A stretch of 64,000 nucleotides of DNA, from positions 1 to 64,000 of the forward strand of contig JBKDAN010000038.1 of the NCBI GenBank assembly GCA_046316615.1, written 5' to 3'. Positions 35,536 to 44,707 of this stretch are shown here, piece by piece. Within the stretch, counting starts at the first letter, position 1. Each line of letters starts with the position of its first letter. Under the pieces are notes generated by a model that saw nothing but the letters and a program-made list of their open reading frames with translations, was not told where the DNA came from and did not search any database. The position numbers were made by a program, and so were the translations under genes. The stretch comes from BJHL01 sp040378885 (GTDB lineage Bacteria; Planctomycetota; Phycisphaerae; Phycisphaerales; UBA1924).

Positions 35536-36129
35536 TTGCCGCTGCCACCTGCTAACGCTCAACAACTACGCGTGACCGACGTCGAGGCGAGTGCCATTGC
35601 GCGCGCTTTGGAGCAACATGAAACCACGGCGCGAAACCTGGCCAATCGCAACTGCGAGCGGTTCCGGCTGCCGACCGGGTTCAAGGTCGTGGGCACCTTT
35701 ACGATGCCCGGCGGGAGCACGCAGAATGCCATTGTGACGGTGCGGAACATCTCTCGCACGGGGATGGGGTGTCTGCACGGGACCTTTCTGCACCCTGGAT
35801 CTGCGGCTGCTTTGGTGATCGTGGACGAACAGCGCCAGCCGCTCTTGCGCATCATGGGCAAGGTGGTGCGATGCGAACAGGTTCGTGTGCGTGTCTACGA
35901 CGTGGGCGTGCGATTCGAGGAATCTGTGCCGCTGGAGACCATATTGCCGGTTGCGGCGCACGATGAGAGTCAGGGCGAGCATGCCGGAGTGCTCAAGCAT
36001 CTGGAGGCTGCTCGCAACGCGCTGCTGGATGGCGAGGCAACTGCAATCGAGCGGGCATTGACCGCGCTGCATGCATTGCTCAGCGAGCGGTTGCAATCTG
36101 CCAGTAAACGCGCACAAGACGCGGCGTGA
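35536..36129 (+). CDS. PilZ-domain protein
   Basis: From a TTG at 35536 (AAGGAC upstream) the product has 197 residues; a GTG at 35572 is an alternative start. The PilZ fold is shown by NCERFRLPTGFKVVGTF (corresponding to the RxxxR loop), then TVRNISRTGMGCLHG, which fits the D/NxSxxG signature, and a late MGKVVRC and VYDVGVRFEE. PilZ domains bind cyclic-di-GMP, though the RxxxR motif here is imperfect, so binding is uncertain. A C-terminal helical extension of about 65 residues follows. It is divergent to the M20 gene. Confidence 0.7.
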   Translation: MPLPPANAQQLRVTDVEASAIARALEQHETTARNLANRNCERFRLPTGFKVVGTFTMPGGSTQNAIVTVRNISRTGMGCLHGTFLHPGSAAALVIVDEQRQPLLRIMGKVVRCEQVRVRVYDVGVRFEESVPLETILPVAAHDESQGEHAGVLKHLEAARNALLDGEATAIERALTALHALLSERLQSASKRAQDAA

Positions 36130-36396
36130 AACCACGAGGAAGCGGAGCGGGTGCTGCGACCATTCGGTCCGGGGGCTTGCGAAAAACCCGGCCGCCTCAC
36201 ACAGACATCCCGCCCCGCCAAGAGGAATATGCCAAATTCAGGCGGGGAAACAAGCAAACCGTGAGAAGCTGGCGAAGCGGTGCGGGTTGTGCTGACTGTG
36301 CGGGCGGGGTGGGACAGGAACCACTCCAACTCGGACGAGCAAAGGTCTTGGGACGTAAAGCCGCGCCCGGAGCGACGGGCATTTCTACCCTGCGTC

Positions 36397-37620
36397 ATGC
36401 CTGACGCTTCACCTCGCTCCGCTGCCCTTGCTGTTGTGCAGCGGTTGCGCGCGGCGGGATTCAAGGCGTACTTCGCAGGCGGTTGCGTGCGGGACGAACT
36501 GCTGGGGCGCACGCCCAGCGACTACGACGTCGCGACAGATGCGGTCCCCGAGCAGATCACGGCTTTGTTTGATCGCACAGCAGAGGTGGGCGCGCACTTT
36601 GGTGTCGTGCTCGTCAAGGTGCACCGCGAGGTGATTGAAGTTGCGACGTTTCGGGCGGATGGCAGCTACACCGATGCCCGCCGACCCGACAGCGTGCGAT
36701 TTTCGACGCCGCTCGACGATGCCCAGCGGCGCGACTTCACGGTCAACGCGTTGTTTCTGGATCCGGGCGCACCGGCAGACCGTCAGGTCATCGACTATGT
36801 GGGCGGGCTGGCAGACTTGAAGGCCCGTGTGCTGCGGGCGGTGGGCGATCCGCATCAACGGCTGGCGGAGGACCATTTGCGGGCCCTCCGTGCGGTGCGA
36901 CTGGCGAGCAAATTGGGATTTACCATCGATGCGGCGACGTGCGATGCCATTTCGCAGCACGCCAGCGACCTGCGTGGTGTGAGTCGGGAACGGATTGGTG
37001 ACGAGTTGCGGGCGATGATGTCGCACCCTTCGCGGGCGGATGCAGCTCAGACGCTCGCGCGGCTGGGGCTGGAACCCCCAGTTTTCCGGGATGGTCTGGG
37101 GACGGTCAAGGTCCACGGCTTGGCGGCACTGCCGGGCGGGGCAGACTTTGGGGTCTGTCTGGCGGCGTGGCAACTGGACCGGGGGCTGACGCTGGACGAC
37201 CGCGCAATCGAGCAAAGTGTGCGGACACTGCGGGACGCGTTGCTGCTGAGCAACCGAGAGCAATCTGACTTTCAGCACGCGTTACTGGGCCTGAAGGTAC
37301 TACGAACGGATTGGTTGGGCGCTGGCATCGCCGCTCGCAAGCGGTTGCTGGCGGGGCCGCTGGCGATAGGGCTCCACCTGCTGCGGGCGCTGGAACCTGC
37401 GGTGGCAGCCGCCGTTGATGCGGATGCACGGCGATTGGCGGAGGACGGGATCGGGATTGAGCCGCCGATGATTCTGACGGGGGATGTTCTTGTTTCGTGG
37501 GGGTACCGGCCCGGACCGGCGTTCAAGGCGATTTTGAGCCGGGTGTATGACGCGCAATTGGACGGAAGCGTGAAAAACCTGGAAGAAGCCCGGGAACTGG
37601 TCACGCGATTGAGCGTCTAG
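36397..37620 (+). CDS. CCA-adding-enzyme / poly(A) polymerase family nucleotidyltransferase (class II)
   Basis: The ATG at 36397 gives 407 residues. The class II nucleotidyltransferase signature is at the N-terminus: AYFAGGCVRDELLGRTPSDY (residues ~24-43), where GGxVRD and the DxD pair D42/D44 coordinate metal. A conserved RDFTVNALF follows, and then DLRALRAVR-like (HLRALRAVRLASKLGF) and RERIGDEL. A canonical HD domain at the C-terminus was not recognised. CCA enzymes add the 3'-terminal CCA to tRNA; poly(A) polymerases share this fold, so the activity cannot be assigned from sequence alone. The 267-base region before the start holds no gene, only a weak 7-bp inverted repeat near 36212. Confidence 0.88.
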   Translation: MPDASPRSAALAVVQRLRAAGFKAYFAGGCVRDELLGRTPSDYDVATDAVPEQITALFDRTAEVGAHFGVVLVKVHREVIEVATFRADGSYTDARRPDSVRFSTPLDDAQRRDFTVNALFLDPGAPADRQVIDYVGGLADLKARVLRAVGDPHQRLAEDHLRALRAVRLASKLGFTIDAATCDAISQHASDLRGVSRERIGDELRAMMSHPSRADAAQTLARLGLEPPVFRDGLGTVKVHGLAALPGGADFGVCLAAWQLDRGLTLDDRAIEQSVRTLRDALLLSNREQSDFQHALLGLKVLRTDWLGAGIAARKRLLAGPLAIGLHLLRALEPAVAAAVDADARRLAEDGIGIEPPMILTGDVLVSWGYRPGPAFKAILSRVYDAQLDGSVKNLEEARELVTRLSV

Positions 37621-37711
37621 CGAGGTATCGCCACGACATTTGTCGTACGCTTGGCAACGCACGCTGGTCCAGTGTGCGGCGAATCCAAAGACTTTCAGAC
37701 GGGAGCACAGC

Positions 37712-39232
37712 ATGAAGGTTGCAAATGCGATGAAGATCGGTCTGGCCGCCGCGATGGTGTGGTCGGCAGGGCTTGCGCCGATGACGGCGATGGCGGACGA
37801 AAAGGCGAAGAGCGCGTCGAAGGAGACGCCTGACGAGTCGACGCAGGACACACTGATCTTCCGCAACGGCAACGTGCTGAAGGGCACGATCGTGAGCGAG
37901 ACGGATACGAGCATTCGCTTCAAGAGCGAAGTGGCCGGTCTTGCGCTCGAGACGGAGTACAGCCGTGAGCTGATTCTGGAAGTGAAGCGCGCGACGAAGA
38001 AGGCGGACGCGACCAAGGACGCGAAGCCGGCGACCAAGGCGGACGCGACGAAGGCCGCTCCGGCAGCCACGACTGACAAGAAGGATGAAGCCGTGCAGGC
38101 GTCGCCCGACGCCCCCCGCTACTACGTCGTTCCGCTTCGCGGTTCGATGGGTGGCGAGACCTCGATCCGCAGCATGAAGCTGATCATGGAAGACGCGAAC
38201 AAGCAGCGTCCGGATTACATCATCTTCGATCTGAACGTCTGGGCCCGCACCCGTCAGGGTCAGCCTGCGTCGCAGTTTGACCAGAACTTCCGCTCGTGGA
38301 GCGCGAATGAGGCACTGATGAAGTACCTCACGGAAGGCGCGCGGGCGGACTGGGAAGGCCCGTTTCCCAAGTACGTGTTCGCGATTCGTGACGCGTGGGG
38401 TGGCGCTGCGTTCCTCCCGCTGATCAGCGGCGATCTGTATTTCTTCCCCGAAGCCCGCATGGGTGGCATCGGCAACCTGACGTATGAATCGTTCGGCGGC
38501 GGCAGCACTCGCGTGCTGGAGAAGTGGTTCTCGTCGATTCACGACCAGATCACCGGCTTTGCCATCAAGGCTGGCTGGCCCTTCCCGGACGAAATGGTCC
38601 GCGCGTTCCTGCGTCCGGAGTTCGTGCTTTCACTGCGGTACGTGGATGGCAAGCCTCAGGTGTTTGAGGGCTATCCCACGGATCCTTCGGAAGAACTGCT
38701 GACGGACGCGGGCAAGTTCGCGCCGGACAACAACAGCGGTCGCAGCGACGAGTCGGACTCGATTGACGATCTGGCCCGCTGGCGCGGCAACGACCACCTG
38801 ACTCTGACGGCTCCCCTGGCTCTGAAGCTGGGCGTGAGCAAGGGCACGGTGACGAGCATCGACGATGTGCTGAGCCAGCTTGGCATTGCTCAGACCGGCG
38901 TTGATGTGGGCAAGAACGCCAAGAAGATCATGGAAGACTGGGCGGAAGACACCCGCCGGGCCCAGGCTCGTATCGGTCGCTTCTGGGATGACTTCCAGCA
39001 AGTTGAAGTGCAGGCGCCGGGCGGCTTTGAAGAACGCAGCGCAGCTCGCGGCAAGCGCATCCGCATTCTGCAGGACCTCAAGAGCCTGCTGAAGCGCTAC
39101 GAAGACGGCATTCCTCCTCAGGTGCTGGCACAGGCGCAGATTCCGATGGGCGAAGACGGCAAGCCCAACTACCGCGAGATCGATGACATCATCTCGCGTC
39201 TCCAGGAAGAACAACGCCGGGACCGTCGCTGA
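37712..39232 (+). CDS. Exported ClpP/NfeD-fold protein lacking the catalytic serine
   Basis: The ATG at 37712 follows GGGAG. The 506-residue product has a signal peptide at ~1-30. An SH3-like N-terminal motif, FRNGNVLKGTIVSE, matches the start of its downstream paralogue (LKDGSVLEGTIVRE). A lysine/alanine-rich linker and then a ClpP/crotonase-like domain follow (YVVPLRGSMGG, RPDYIIFDLN). In the paralogue the nucleophile region reads FATSAAAM; here the aligned stretch is D227-A-W-G-G-A-A-F, so the serine is replaced by G230. The oxyanion-type RINSGGG segment also has no match here. It is a predicted inactive member. Tandem arrangement with the active-looking paralogue, 46 bases apart, implies they work together. 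Confidence 0.8.
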   Translation: MKVANAMKIGLAAAMVWSAGLAPMTAMADEKAKSASKETPDESTQDTLIFRNGNVLKGTIVSETDTSIRFKSEVAGLALETEYSRELILEVKRATKKADATKDAKPATKADATKAAPAATTDKKDEAVQASPDAPRYYVVPLRGSMGGETSIRSMKLIMEDANKQRPDYIIFDLNVWARTRQGQPASQFDQNFRSWSANEALMKYLTEGARADWEGPFPKYVFAIRDAWGGAAFLPLISGDLYFFPEARMGGIGNLTYESFGGGSTRVLEKWFSSIHDQITGFAIKAGWPFPDEMVRAFLRPEFVLSLRYVDGKPQVFEGYPTDPSEELLTDAGKFAPDNNSGRSDESDSIDDLARWRGNDHLTLTAPLALKLGVSKGTVTSIDDVLSQLGIAQTGVDVGKNAKKIMEDWAEDTRRAQARIGRFWDDFQQVEVQAPGGFEERSAARGKRIRILQDLKSLLKRYEDGIPPQVLAQAQIPMGEDGKPNYREIDDIISRLQEEQRRDRR

Positions 39233-39278
39233 AACAGATCGCAAACTGAACTGAGACTGAACTCAAAAGGATCAAGAC

Positions 39279-40607
39279 ATGTTGAAGACACTTCAGACAA
39301 TGTGCCTGGCGATCGTGATGCTGCTGGGCGTGGCCATGCCCGCTTCGAGCGCGTTCGCGGCTGACCGTGTGACGCTCAAGGACGGCTCGGTGCTGGAAGG
39401 CACCATCGTTCGCGAAGCCAACGGCATCGTGTGGATCAAGGTCAGCGTCGGCGGCGTGGAACAGGAGCGCATGCTCCTGCCCAGCGAAGTCAAGGGCGTG
39501 GAACGCAATGTGTCGGCTGGCGAAAAGTCAGCGAAGACGGAGAAGGCGACCGCTCCGACGGACAAGACTGACGACGCCATCACGACGCCGGTGATCGTGC
39601 CGAGCACGACTGCCAACTCAGGCGTGCCCCGCGCCATGGTGCTGACGATGGGCGACGCCACCAACGGCAACGACATGGTGGGCGTGTACATGACGACCCA
39701 CAGCGTCGAGCAGGCTTTGGACACGATCAAGCAGGAAATCGGCGACGACGGCACGGGCGTGCTCGTGCTGCGGATCAATTCGGGCGGCGGCATGCTGCTG
39801 GAGATCCAGAAGCTGTCCGACATGATTCAGAATGAACTCAAGCCCAAGTTCCGCGTTGTGGGATGGATTGAGTTTGCGACGTCCGCTGCAGCGATGACGG
39901 CGCACGCGATCGAGGAAATCTACTTCACGCGTCGTGGCGAGTATGGCTCGTGCACGGGCTTCCGCGGCAATCAGTTCGCGCCGGTGGAAGGCTACGAACT
40001 GGAAGTGGTGCTGCACACGATGGAGCGCATCAGCGCACGTGGCAAGCACAATCCGCTGATCATGCGTGCGATGCAGATTCAGCAGCCCCTGTCGGCGACC
40101 GTCAAGCCTGACGGCACGGTGGAGTGGTACCCGGATGCGAAGGGCGGCGAAATCGTCGTGAATCGCGATGGCGAAGTGCTGAGCTTCAACTCACTCGAAG
40201 CCGAGCGCGTGAAGTTCTCGCGCGGCACCGCTGACACGCTTGAAGAGCTGACCAAGGCCATGGGCTACAACGAGCTCAACTGGGTTGGCGAGCGCATGGA
40301 AGGCATTCCGTGGCCCGTGAGCAAGGCTGAGAAGGCGCAGATGGACTTCCGTGCGAAGACCCGCGACGGCGAGAACTCGATGAACTCGATCTTCGCGAAG
40401 TACCAGCGCAACGTGGCGGCTGCGGCCAGCGAACAGGATCGCGCCACTCGCAGCGGTCTGGTGGGCGTGGCTCGGCGCGAACTGGATCGCCTGGAAGCGA
40501 TCATCCGCAACAATCCGCGTCTGGCTCTGATCAACTTCAACGGCGAAGAGAACTTCCGCCAGCTCATGGAGGAAGAGCGGAACCGTCTGAAGGAACTGAT
40601 GCGCTAA
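39279..40607 (+). CDS. Exported ClpP/NfeD-fold (S49-like) protease candidate
   Basis: The ATG at 39279 follows AAAAGGATC. The 442-residue product has a signal peptide at ~1-28. An SH3-like DRVTLKDGSVLEGTIVRE motif precedes a lysine-rich linker. The ClpP/NfeD-class domain has R165-I-N-S-G-G-G (equivalent to the NSPGG oxyanion turn) and F199-A-T-S202-A-A-A-M, where S202 occupies the nucleophile position of the family's ASAG/ASAA box. An EEIYFTRRGEYGSCTG segment follows. The C-terminal ~110 residues are helical and charged. Proteases of this fold usually need a partner or oligomer. The serine is present, but lysine/histidine partners cannot be assigned by eye. It forms an operon with the serine-lacking paralogue and ends with a strong terminator. 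Confidence 0.8.
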   Translation: MLKTLQTMCLAIVMLLGVAMPASSAFAADRVTLKDGSVLEGTIVREANGIVWIKVSVGGVEQERMLLPSEVKGVERNVSAGEKSAKTEKATAPTDKTDDAITTPVIVPSTTANSGVPRAMVLTMGDATNGNDMVGVYMTTHSVEQALDTIKQEIGDDGTGVLVLRINSGGGMLLEIQKLSDMIQNELKPKFRVVGWIEFATSAAAMTAHAIEEIYFTRRGEYGSCTGFRGNQFAPVEGYELEVVLHTMERISARGKHNPLIMRAMQIQQPLSATVKPDGTVEWYPDAKGGEIVVNRDGEVLSFNSLEAERVKFSRGTADTLEELTKAMGYNELNWVGERMEGIPWPVSKAEKAQMDFRAKTRDGENSMNSIFAKYQRNVAAAASEQDRATRSGLVGVARRELDRLEAIIRNNPRLALINFNGEENFRQLMEEERNRLKELMR

Positions 40608-40633
40608 GTTGCGACAAGCAGGCTTTCTGAAGG

Positions 40634-40664
40634 AAACCCGCGAGCTGATCGCGGGTTTTTCTGT
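40634..40664 (+). terminator. Rho-independent terminator after the protease-fold gene pair
   Basis: A 10-bp perfect stem, AAACCCGCGA (40634-40643) with TCGCGGGTTT (40649-40658), on loop GCTGA, is followed by a T-rich tract. It lies 27 bases past the stop. Confidence 0.92.
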
Positions 40665-40682
40665 GCGCAAATCGATGGGCAA

Positions 40683-40713
40683 TTGCGCGTTTTCCTGCGA
40701 GTTTTGCTATAGT
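40683..40713 (+). promoter_or_regulatory. Candidate promoter for the M3 peptidase/SugE operon
   Basis: TTGCGC at 40683-40688 and TATAGT at 40708-40713 are 19 bases apart. They sit 30 bases before the ATG at 40743, just after the terminator of the previous unit. Spacing is longer than ideal, so this is only suggestive. Confidence 0.35.
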
Positions 40714-40742
40714 TCCCTTTCCCGCTTCAGGAGATTGCTTTC

Positions 40743-42485
40743 ATGACGATCCTTCCCGCCGGGTTTGACGGCACGAATTTCGCTCACATCGAACCTTTGA
40801 TGAAGGAACTGCTGTCGCGCGAGGTGAGCAACCGCACGGCGCTGGAGCAGTGGCTGACGGATCGCAGCGAAATCTCCGCGGCATGCAGTGAATCGCGGGC
40901 CAATCTGTACATCACGATGACGTGCGATACAGACGACAAGAACGCGGCCAAGGCGTACGAAAAGTACATCACCGAAGTTGATCCGAAACTCAAGCCGTAC
41001 TCGTTTGAGCTCGAAAAGCGATTCGTGTCGCTCGCGAAGCAGTTTGAACTGCCGGGGGAGCGGTACACCGTGCTGGCGAGGGGCGCGAAAGCGGAAGTGG
41101 AGCTGTATCGCGAAGAGAACATTCCGCTCGAAACCCAACTCTCGCAACTGGGACAGAAGTTCGAGACGCTCGCCGGCAGCATGACGGTGCAGTTTGAAGG
41201 GCAGGAGCGCACGCTGCCCCAAATGGCTCGCTACGCGGAACTGCCCGAACGTGCGACGCGCGAAGCCGCGTGGCGTGCGGTGAGCGAGCGTCGCTACAAG
41301 GAAGTTGACGGCTTCAACGCTATCTACGACGAGATGATCGCTCTGCGGCACAAAGTCGCGAGGAACGCGGGCTTTGAGAATTACATCGGTTACGCGTACA
41401 AGAGCAAGCATCGCTTTGACTACAGCGTGAAGGAGTGTGAAGACTTCCACGCTGGTGTTGAGAAGGCGGTCGTGCCGCTCGTGCGGATGCTGGAGAAGAA
41501 GCGTGCCAAGGAACTGGGGCTTGACCGTCAGGGGGATGTGCTGCGTCCGTGGGATCTGGCGGTTGATCCCAAGGGCCGCGGGCCGCTCAAGCCGTTCAAT
41601 GGCGGTCGCGAACTGATGAGCAAGTCGGTCGCCGCGATGAAGCGACTGGACCCGCGGCTGGCGGGCTTGCTGAGCGAACTGGGCGATGGCAGCGAATCAC
41701 GCGGCGCGCGTGATGGAGCGTGCCTGGACCTTGACAGCCGCAAGGGCAAGGCTCCGGGCGGCTATCAGTACATGCGCGACGGCAGCCGCCGACCGTTCAT
41801 CTTCATGAACGCGGCGGGGCTGCACAAAGACGTGGAAACGATGGTGCACGAGGCGGGCCACGCGTTCCACAGCATGCTGTGTCGGAGCGAGCCGCTGGTT
41901 GAATATCGCCATAGCCCCATCGAATTCGCGGAAGTCGCAAGCATGAGCATGGAACTGCTGAGCATGCGCCACTGGGACGCGCCAGGCAGCTTCTACGACG
42001 GCAATCAGGTCGACTTCCAGCGTGCGTGCCGTGAGCAGCTCAAGCGCAGCGTGTTGCTGCTTCCGTGGATCGCGACCATCGACGCCTTCCAGCACTTTGT
42101 GTACGGCTTTCCGACGCACACGCGCCAGCAGCGCACGAGCTACTGGCTGGGGCTCGACCAGCGCTTCGGCGGCATCGCCAGCTGGGAAGGGCTCGAGCAC
42201 TTCCGCGGCAATGTCTGGCAGCGCCAGTTGCACCTGTTCAGTCATCCGTTCTACTACATCGAGTACGGCATCGCGCAGCTGGGTGCGCTGCAACTGTGGC
42301 TCATCAGCCTGGAGAAGGGCGAGAAGACCGCGATTGACTACTACATGAAGGGCCTGAGCCTGGGCGGCAGCAAGCCGCTGCCTGAGTTGTTCCGCGCTTC
42401 GGGTCTGGAGTTCAACTTCGGCCCCGCGATCATCCAGCGTCTGGCGGATCGTGTGCAGAAGGAACTGGAAAAGCTGCCGGAGTGA
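40743..42485 (+). CDS. M3-family oligoendopeptidase (PepF type)
   Basis: The protein has 580 residues with AGGAG before the ATG. The thermolysin-like zinc site H369-E-A-G-H373 lies in TMVHEAGHAFHSML. The downstream glutamate ligand falls in EFAEVASMSMELL. The N-terminal ~200 residues are helical as in PepF, and the C-terminal part carries the substrate-clamping helices. Length matches the ~560-600 residues of bacterial M3 oligoendopeptidases. These cytosolic enzymes degrade short peptides. The next gene (SugE-like) starts five bases after the stop, so the two are co-transcribed and likely translationally coupled. Confidence 0.92.
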   Translation: MTILPAGFDGTNFAHIEPLMKELLSREVSNRTALEQWLTDRSEISAACSESRANLYITMTCDTDDKNAAKAYEKYITEVDPKLKPYSFELEKRFVSLAKQFELPGERYTVLARGAKAEVELYREENIPLETQLSQLGQKFETLAGSMTVQFEGQERTLPQMARYAELPERATREAAWRAVSERRYKEVDGFNAIYDEMIALRHKVARNAGFENYIGYAYKSKHRFDYSVKECEDFHAGVEKAVVPLVRMLEKKRAKELGLDRQGDVLRPWDLAVDPKGRGPLKPFNGGRELMSKSVAAMKRLDPRLAGLLSELGDGSESRGARDGACLDLDSRKGKAPGGYQYMRDGSRRPFIFMNAAGLHKDVETMVHEAGHAFHSMLCRSEPLVEYRHSPIEFAEVASMSMELLSMRHWDAPGSFYDGNQVDFQRACREQLKRSVLLLPWIATIDAFQHFVYGFPTHTRQQRTSYWLGLDQRFGGIASWEGLEHFRGNVWQRQLHLFSHPFYYIEYGIAQLGALQLWLISLEKGEKTAIDYYMKGLSLGGSKPLPELFRASGLEFNFGPAIIQRLADRVQKELEKLPE

Positions 42486-42489
42486 AGTC

Positions 42490-42885
42490 GTGACTGAAGC
42501 AGCGCGTGAAGCCGTCAGCGGTGTGGTCGCCAGCACGCTGGCGCAGACGCCTGCTGCGCCCACGCCTTGGATGAATCCGTGGATCATGCTGGTCGTGGCG
42601 GGTCTGCTGGAGGTGGTGTGGGCGAGCGGGATGAAGAGCACGCAGGGGTTCACGAAGCTGTGGCCCAGTGTGCTGGTCATCGTCGCGATGATCGCGAGCT
42701 TCACGCTGCTTGCGCAGGCGATGAAGTTCCTGCCGGCGGGCACCAGCTACGCCATCTGGGTCGGCATCGGGGCTGTCGGCGTCGCCATCTTCGGCATGGT
42801 GTGGCTGAAGGAACCCGCGACGGCGTGGCGGATTGGTTGCATTCTGCTCATTCTGCTCGGTGTGCTGGGGCTGAAGCTGCGTTGA
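42490..42885 (+). CDS. sugE: SMR-family exporter, SugE/Gdx (guanidinium) type
   Basis: The GTG at 42490 lies four bases after the upstream stop with GGAG at good spacing. The 131-residue product has a ~25-residue cytoplasmic lead and then four membrane helices. The SMR signature glutamate is in VAGLLEVVWASGMKSTQGF, followed by LAQAMKFLPAGTSYAIWVGIG. These blocks are very close to E. coli SugE/Gdx (the GLLEVVWA and LPxGTxYAxWTGIGA regions), so guanidinium/H+ exchange is the best functional guess; quaternary ammonium export is the older assignment. No guanidine riboswitch was recognised upstream, and the gene is coupled to a peptidase. Confidence 0.88.
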   Translation: MTEAAREAVSGVVASTLAQTPAAPTPWMNPWIMLVVAGLLEVVWASGMKSTQGFTKLWPSVLVIVAMIASFTLLAQAMKFLPAGTSYAIWVGIGAVGVAIFGMVWLKEPATAWRIGCILLILLGVLGLKLR

Positions 42886-42900
42886 GGGCCGCCAAGCTGC

Positions 42901-44619
42901 TTAGCGCTTGATCCAATCGATGGATTGTCGCACGACGGACGCAAAGGCCAACACGATGGCGATGTCGCTGAGCATGGAGAACGCCAGCAGATATCGCGGC
43001 TGGGTCCACACGCCGCTTGCGTCGAGCAGGCACACGAGCGCGAAGCGAGCGAGCGCCGTCAGCACCGTGCACCCGAGCAGGACGGCGACGAGTGGCACAC
43101 GCCTCGTGCGCCAGCCGTGCCAGCACCAACCGCCCAGTACAACGAGCGGCAGCCACCACGCCCATGCGAGCAAGCCCGCGTGCACCTGCGCCCATGACCT
43201 CCAGATGGATCGCAGCGCTTTGCCAACTTCGTCACTGTGCCACAACACGTCGCGTTTGGCATCTTGCGCCGGCTTGCCGGCATCGGGCTGGTCGAGGCCT
43301 GTGCGGCGGAGCGCGACGCGGTCGAAGACCAGCCGGGTATAGAGCGAAACGTCGCCCGTGGCGTGCTTGCGCAGATGCACGGGATCCGTCGAGACAATCC
43401 ACGATTGCGAGGCGGACTCAGGCAATTCTCGCAGCAGTCCTCGCCACGCCGGCGCGACGAATGACAGCGGTGCGAAGCGGCGTGCGAGCCTGCCTTCGTG
43501 CTGTGCAACGCGAATTTCCTCGGCAGCTTGTGCGAAGAAGCGGTCGAGTTCGCCCGCATCGGGCCATGAGCGATAGCGAAACGCAGCATCGCGAATGCCC
43601 CAGACGAGCCACGCGCCGTACTCGTCTGTGTCGGGCGATACATCGCGCACCAGCGGGGCGTATTGCTGGAGCGACTCGCCTTCGAGCCATGGCTTGAGGA
43701 GGGCGAAGGTGGGACTGATGTTGTACGCGCGCATGCGGACATCGGTCGGGGCTTGCAGCTTGGGGCTTTCGTCGCTCGCGGCAGGCGGAATGGAGAGCAA
43801 CGCTTGATGCAGCTTGGCGTATCCCGGCGCGAGAAAGTCGGCGGGTGCGTAGAGGCTGATCACGCGGGCGTTGATGGCCGAGTAGACGTGTTTGAGTGCG
43901 ACGACGCTGGCGTACGGCGCGATGGCGACGACCGCCGCAGCAGCGAGTATGGATCGCTTTCGCGCGGGCAAGGTCGCATCGCGATGCCAGAAGACAGCCA
44001 GCGCAGCAACGCCACACGGCACGAGCAGCAGCGCGGACTCTTGTCTCCATGTGCCCACCAGTGCGGCAAGTCCACACGTGGGAGCGGCAAGGCATGCGAC
44101 CCGCCAAACACTGCGCAAGCCCAATCTCGGCTGCTCACTTGCGAGTTGCCAGTATCGCAGATCGCGCACAAGCAGCACCATCGCGGCGATGAACGCGACG
44201 AGCAGCGTGGCGTAGAGGCCGTCTGGCGTGACGAGATTGAAGATGTAGTACGTCCACGGGTGCAGCGTGAGCAGTGCGAAGCTGAGCCACGCCGTGACGC
44301 GTGTCAATCCGCATGCCCAGACTGCCTGTGCGACAAGCAACGCCGCGAGTGCGAGCACGAGTTCGTTGGCAAGCCTGACCGGCACGCCCAACGCGTTGAT
44401 GCTGGCGAGGTAGAGGTTGAAGGTCGGCACGCGGATGTACGAGTACATCTCGTAGGGCGCGCCCCAGTGCCACTTGCCTGCGGATTCGACATAACCAGCC
44501 GAGTCCCACGCGGCGTAGAGCGTTTCGGCATGGCTGCACAGCAGGAGTTTGAGCAGCACAACGACGCACGCCGCGGCAAACCAGCGGCGTGTGACGAGCC
44601 GCTGGTCGGGCGGTCGCAT
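42901..44619 (-). CDS. Polytopic membrane protein, GT-C glycosyltransferase-like
   Basis: The ATG at 44619 (GTG at 44622 also possible) gives 572 residues. The first ~300 residues have about eight to ten hydrophobic segments, beginning with FAAACVVVLLKLLLC at residues ~14-28. An AWDSAGYV segment just outside the first helix holds an acidic residue in the first external loop, the position of the catalytic aspartate of GT-C enzymes. A large soluble domain (residues ~300-460) follows, then three or four final helices. A dolichol/undecaprenyl-phosphate sugar transferase is a plausible reading, but no diagnostic family motif was found. It converges with the M3/SugE operon. Confidence 0.6.
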   Translation of the reverse strand: MRPPDQRLVTRRWFAAACVVVLLKLLLCSHAETLYAAWDSAGYVESAGKWHWGAPYEMYSYIRVPTFNLYLASINALGVPVRLANELVLALAALLVAQAVWACGLTRVTAWLSFALLTLHPWTYYIFNLVTPDGLYATLLVAFIAAMVLLVRDLRYWQLASEQPRLGLRSVWRVACLAAPTCGLAALVGTWRQESALLLVPCGVAALAVFWHRDATLPARKRSILAAAAVVAIAPYASVVALKHVYSAINARVISLYAPADFLAPGYAKLHQALLSIPPAASDESPKLQAPTDVRMRAYNISPTFALLKPWLEGESLQQYAPLVRDVSPDTDEYGAWLVWGIRDAAFRYRSWPDAGELDRFFAQAAEEIRVAQHEGRLARRFAPLSFVAPAWRGLLRELPESASQSWIVSTDPVHLRKHATGDVSLYTRLVFDRVALRRTGLDQPDAGKPAQDAKRDVLWHSDEVGKALRSIWRSWAQVHAGLLAWAWWLPLVVLGGWCWHGWRTRRVPLVAVLLGCTVLTALARFALVCLLDASGVWTQPRYLLAFSMLSDIAIVLAFASVVRQSIDWIKR

Positions 44620-44707
44620 CACACAGGATAGTGAGGCCGGCCGAGACGCCGGGTGACGTGCGGCGGCGGTTCCCGAGCGTCAAAGTGCGACCTACGCTGG
44701 CTGACCT

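Noticed and set aside
36212..36247. CCCCGCC/GGCGGGG inverted repeat upstream of the nucleotidyltransferase gene
   Set aside because: Only 7 bp with a 22-base loop, no T-run and no link to a start codon.
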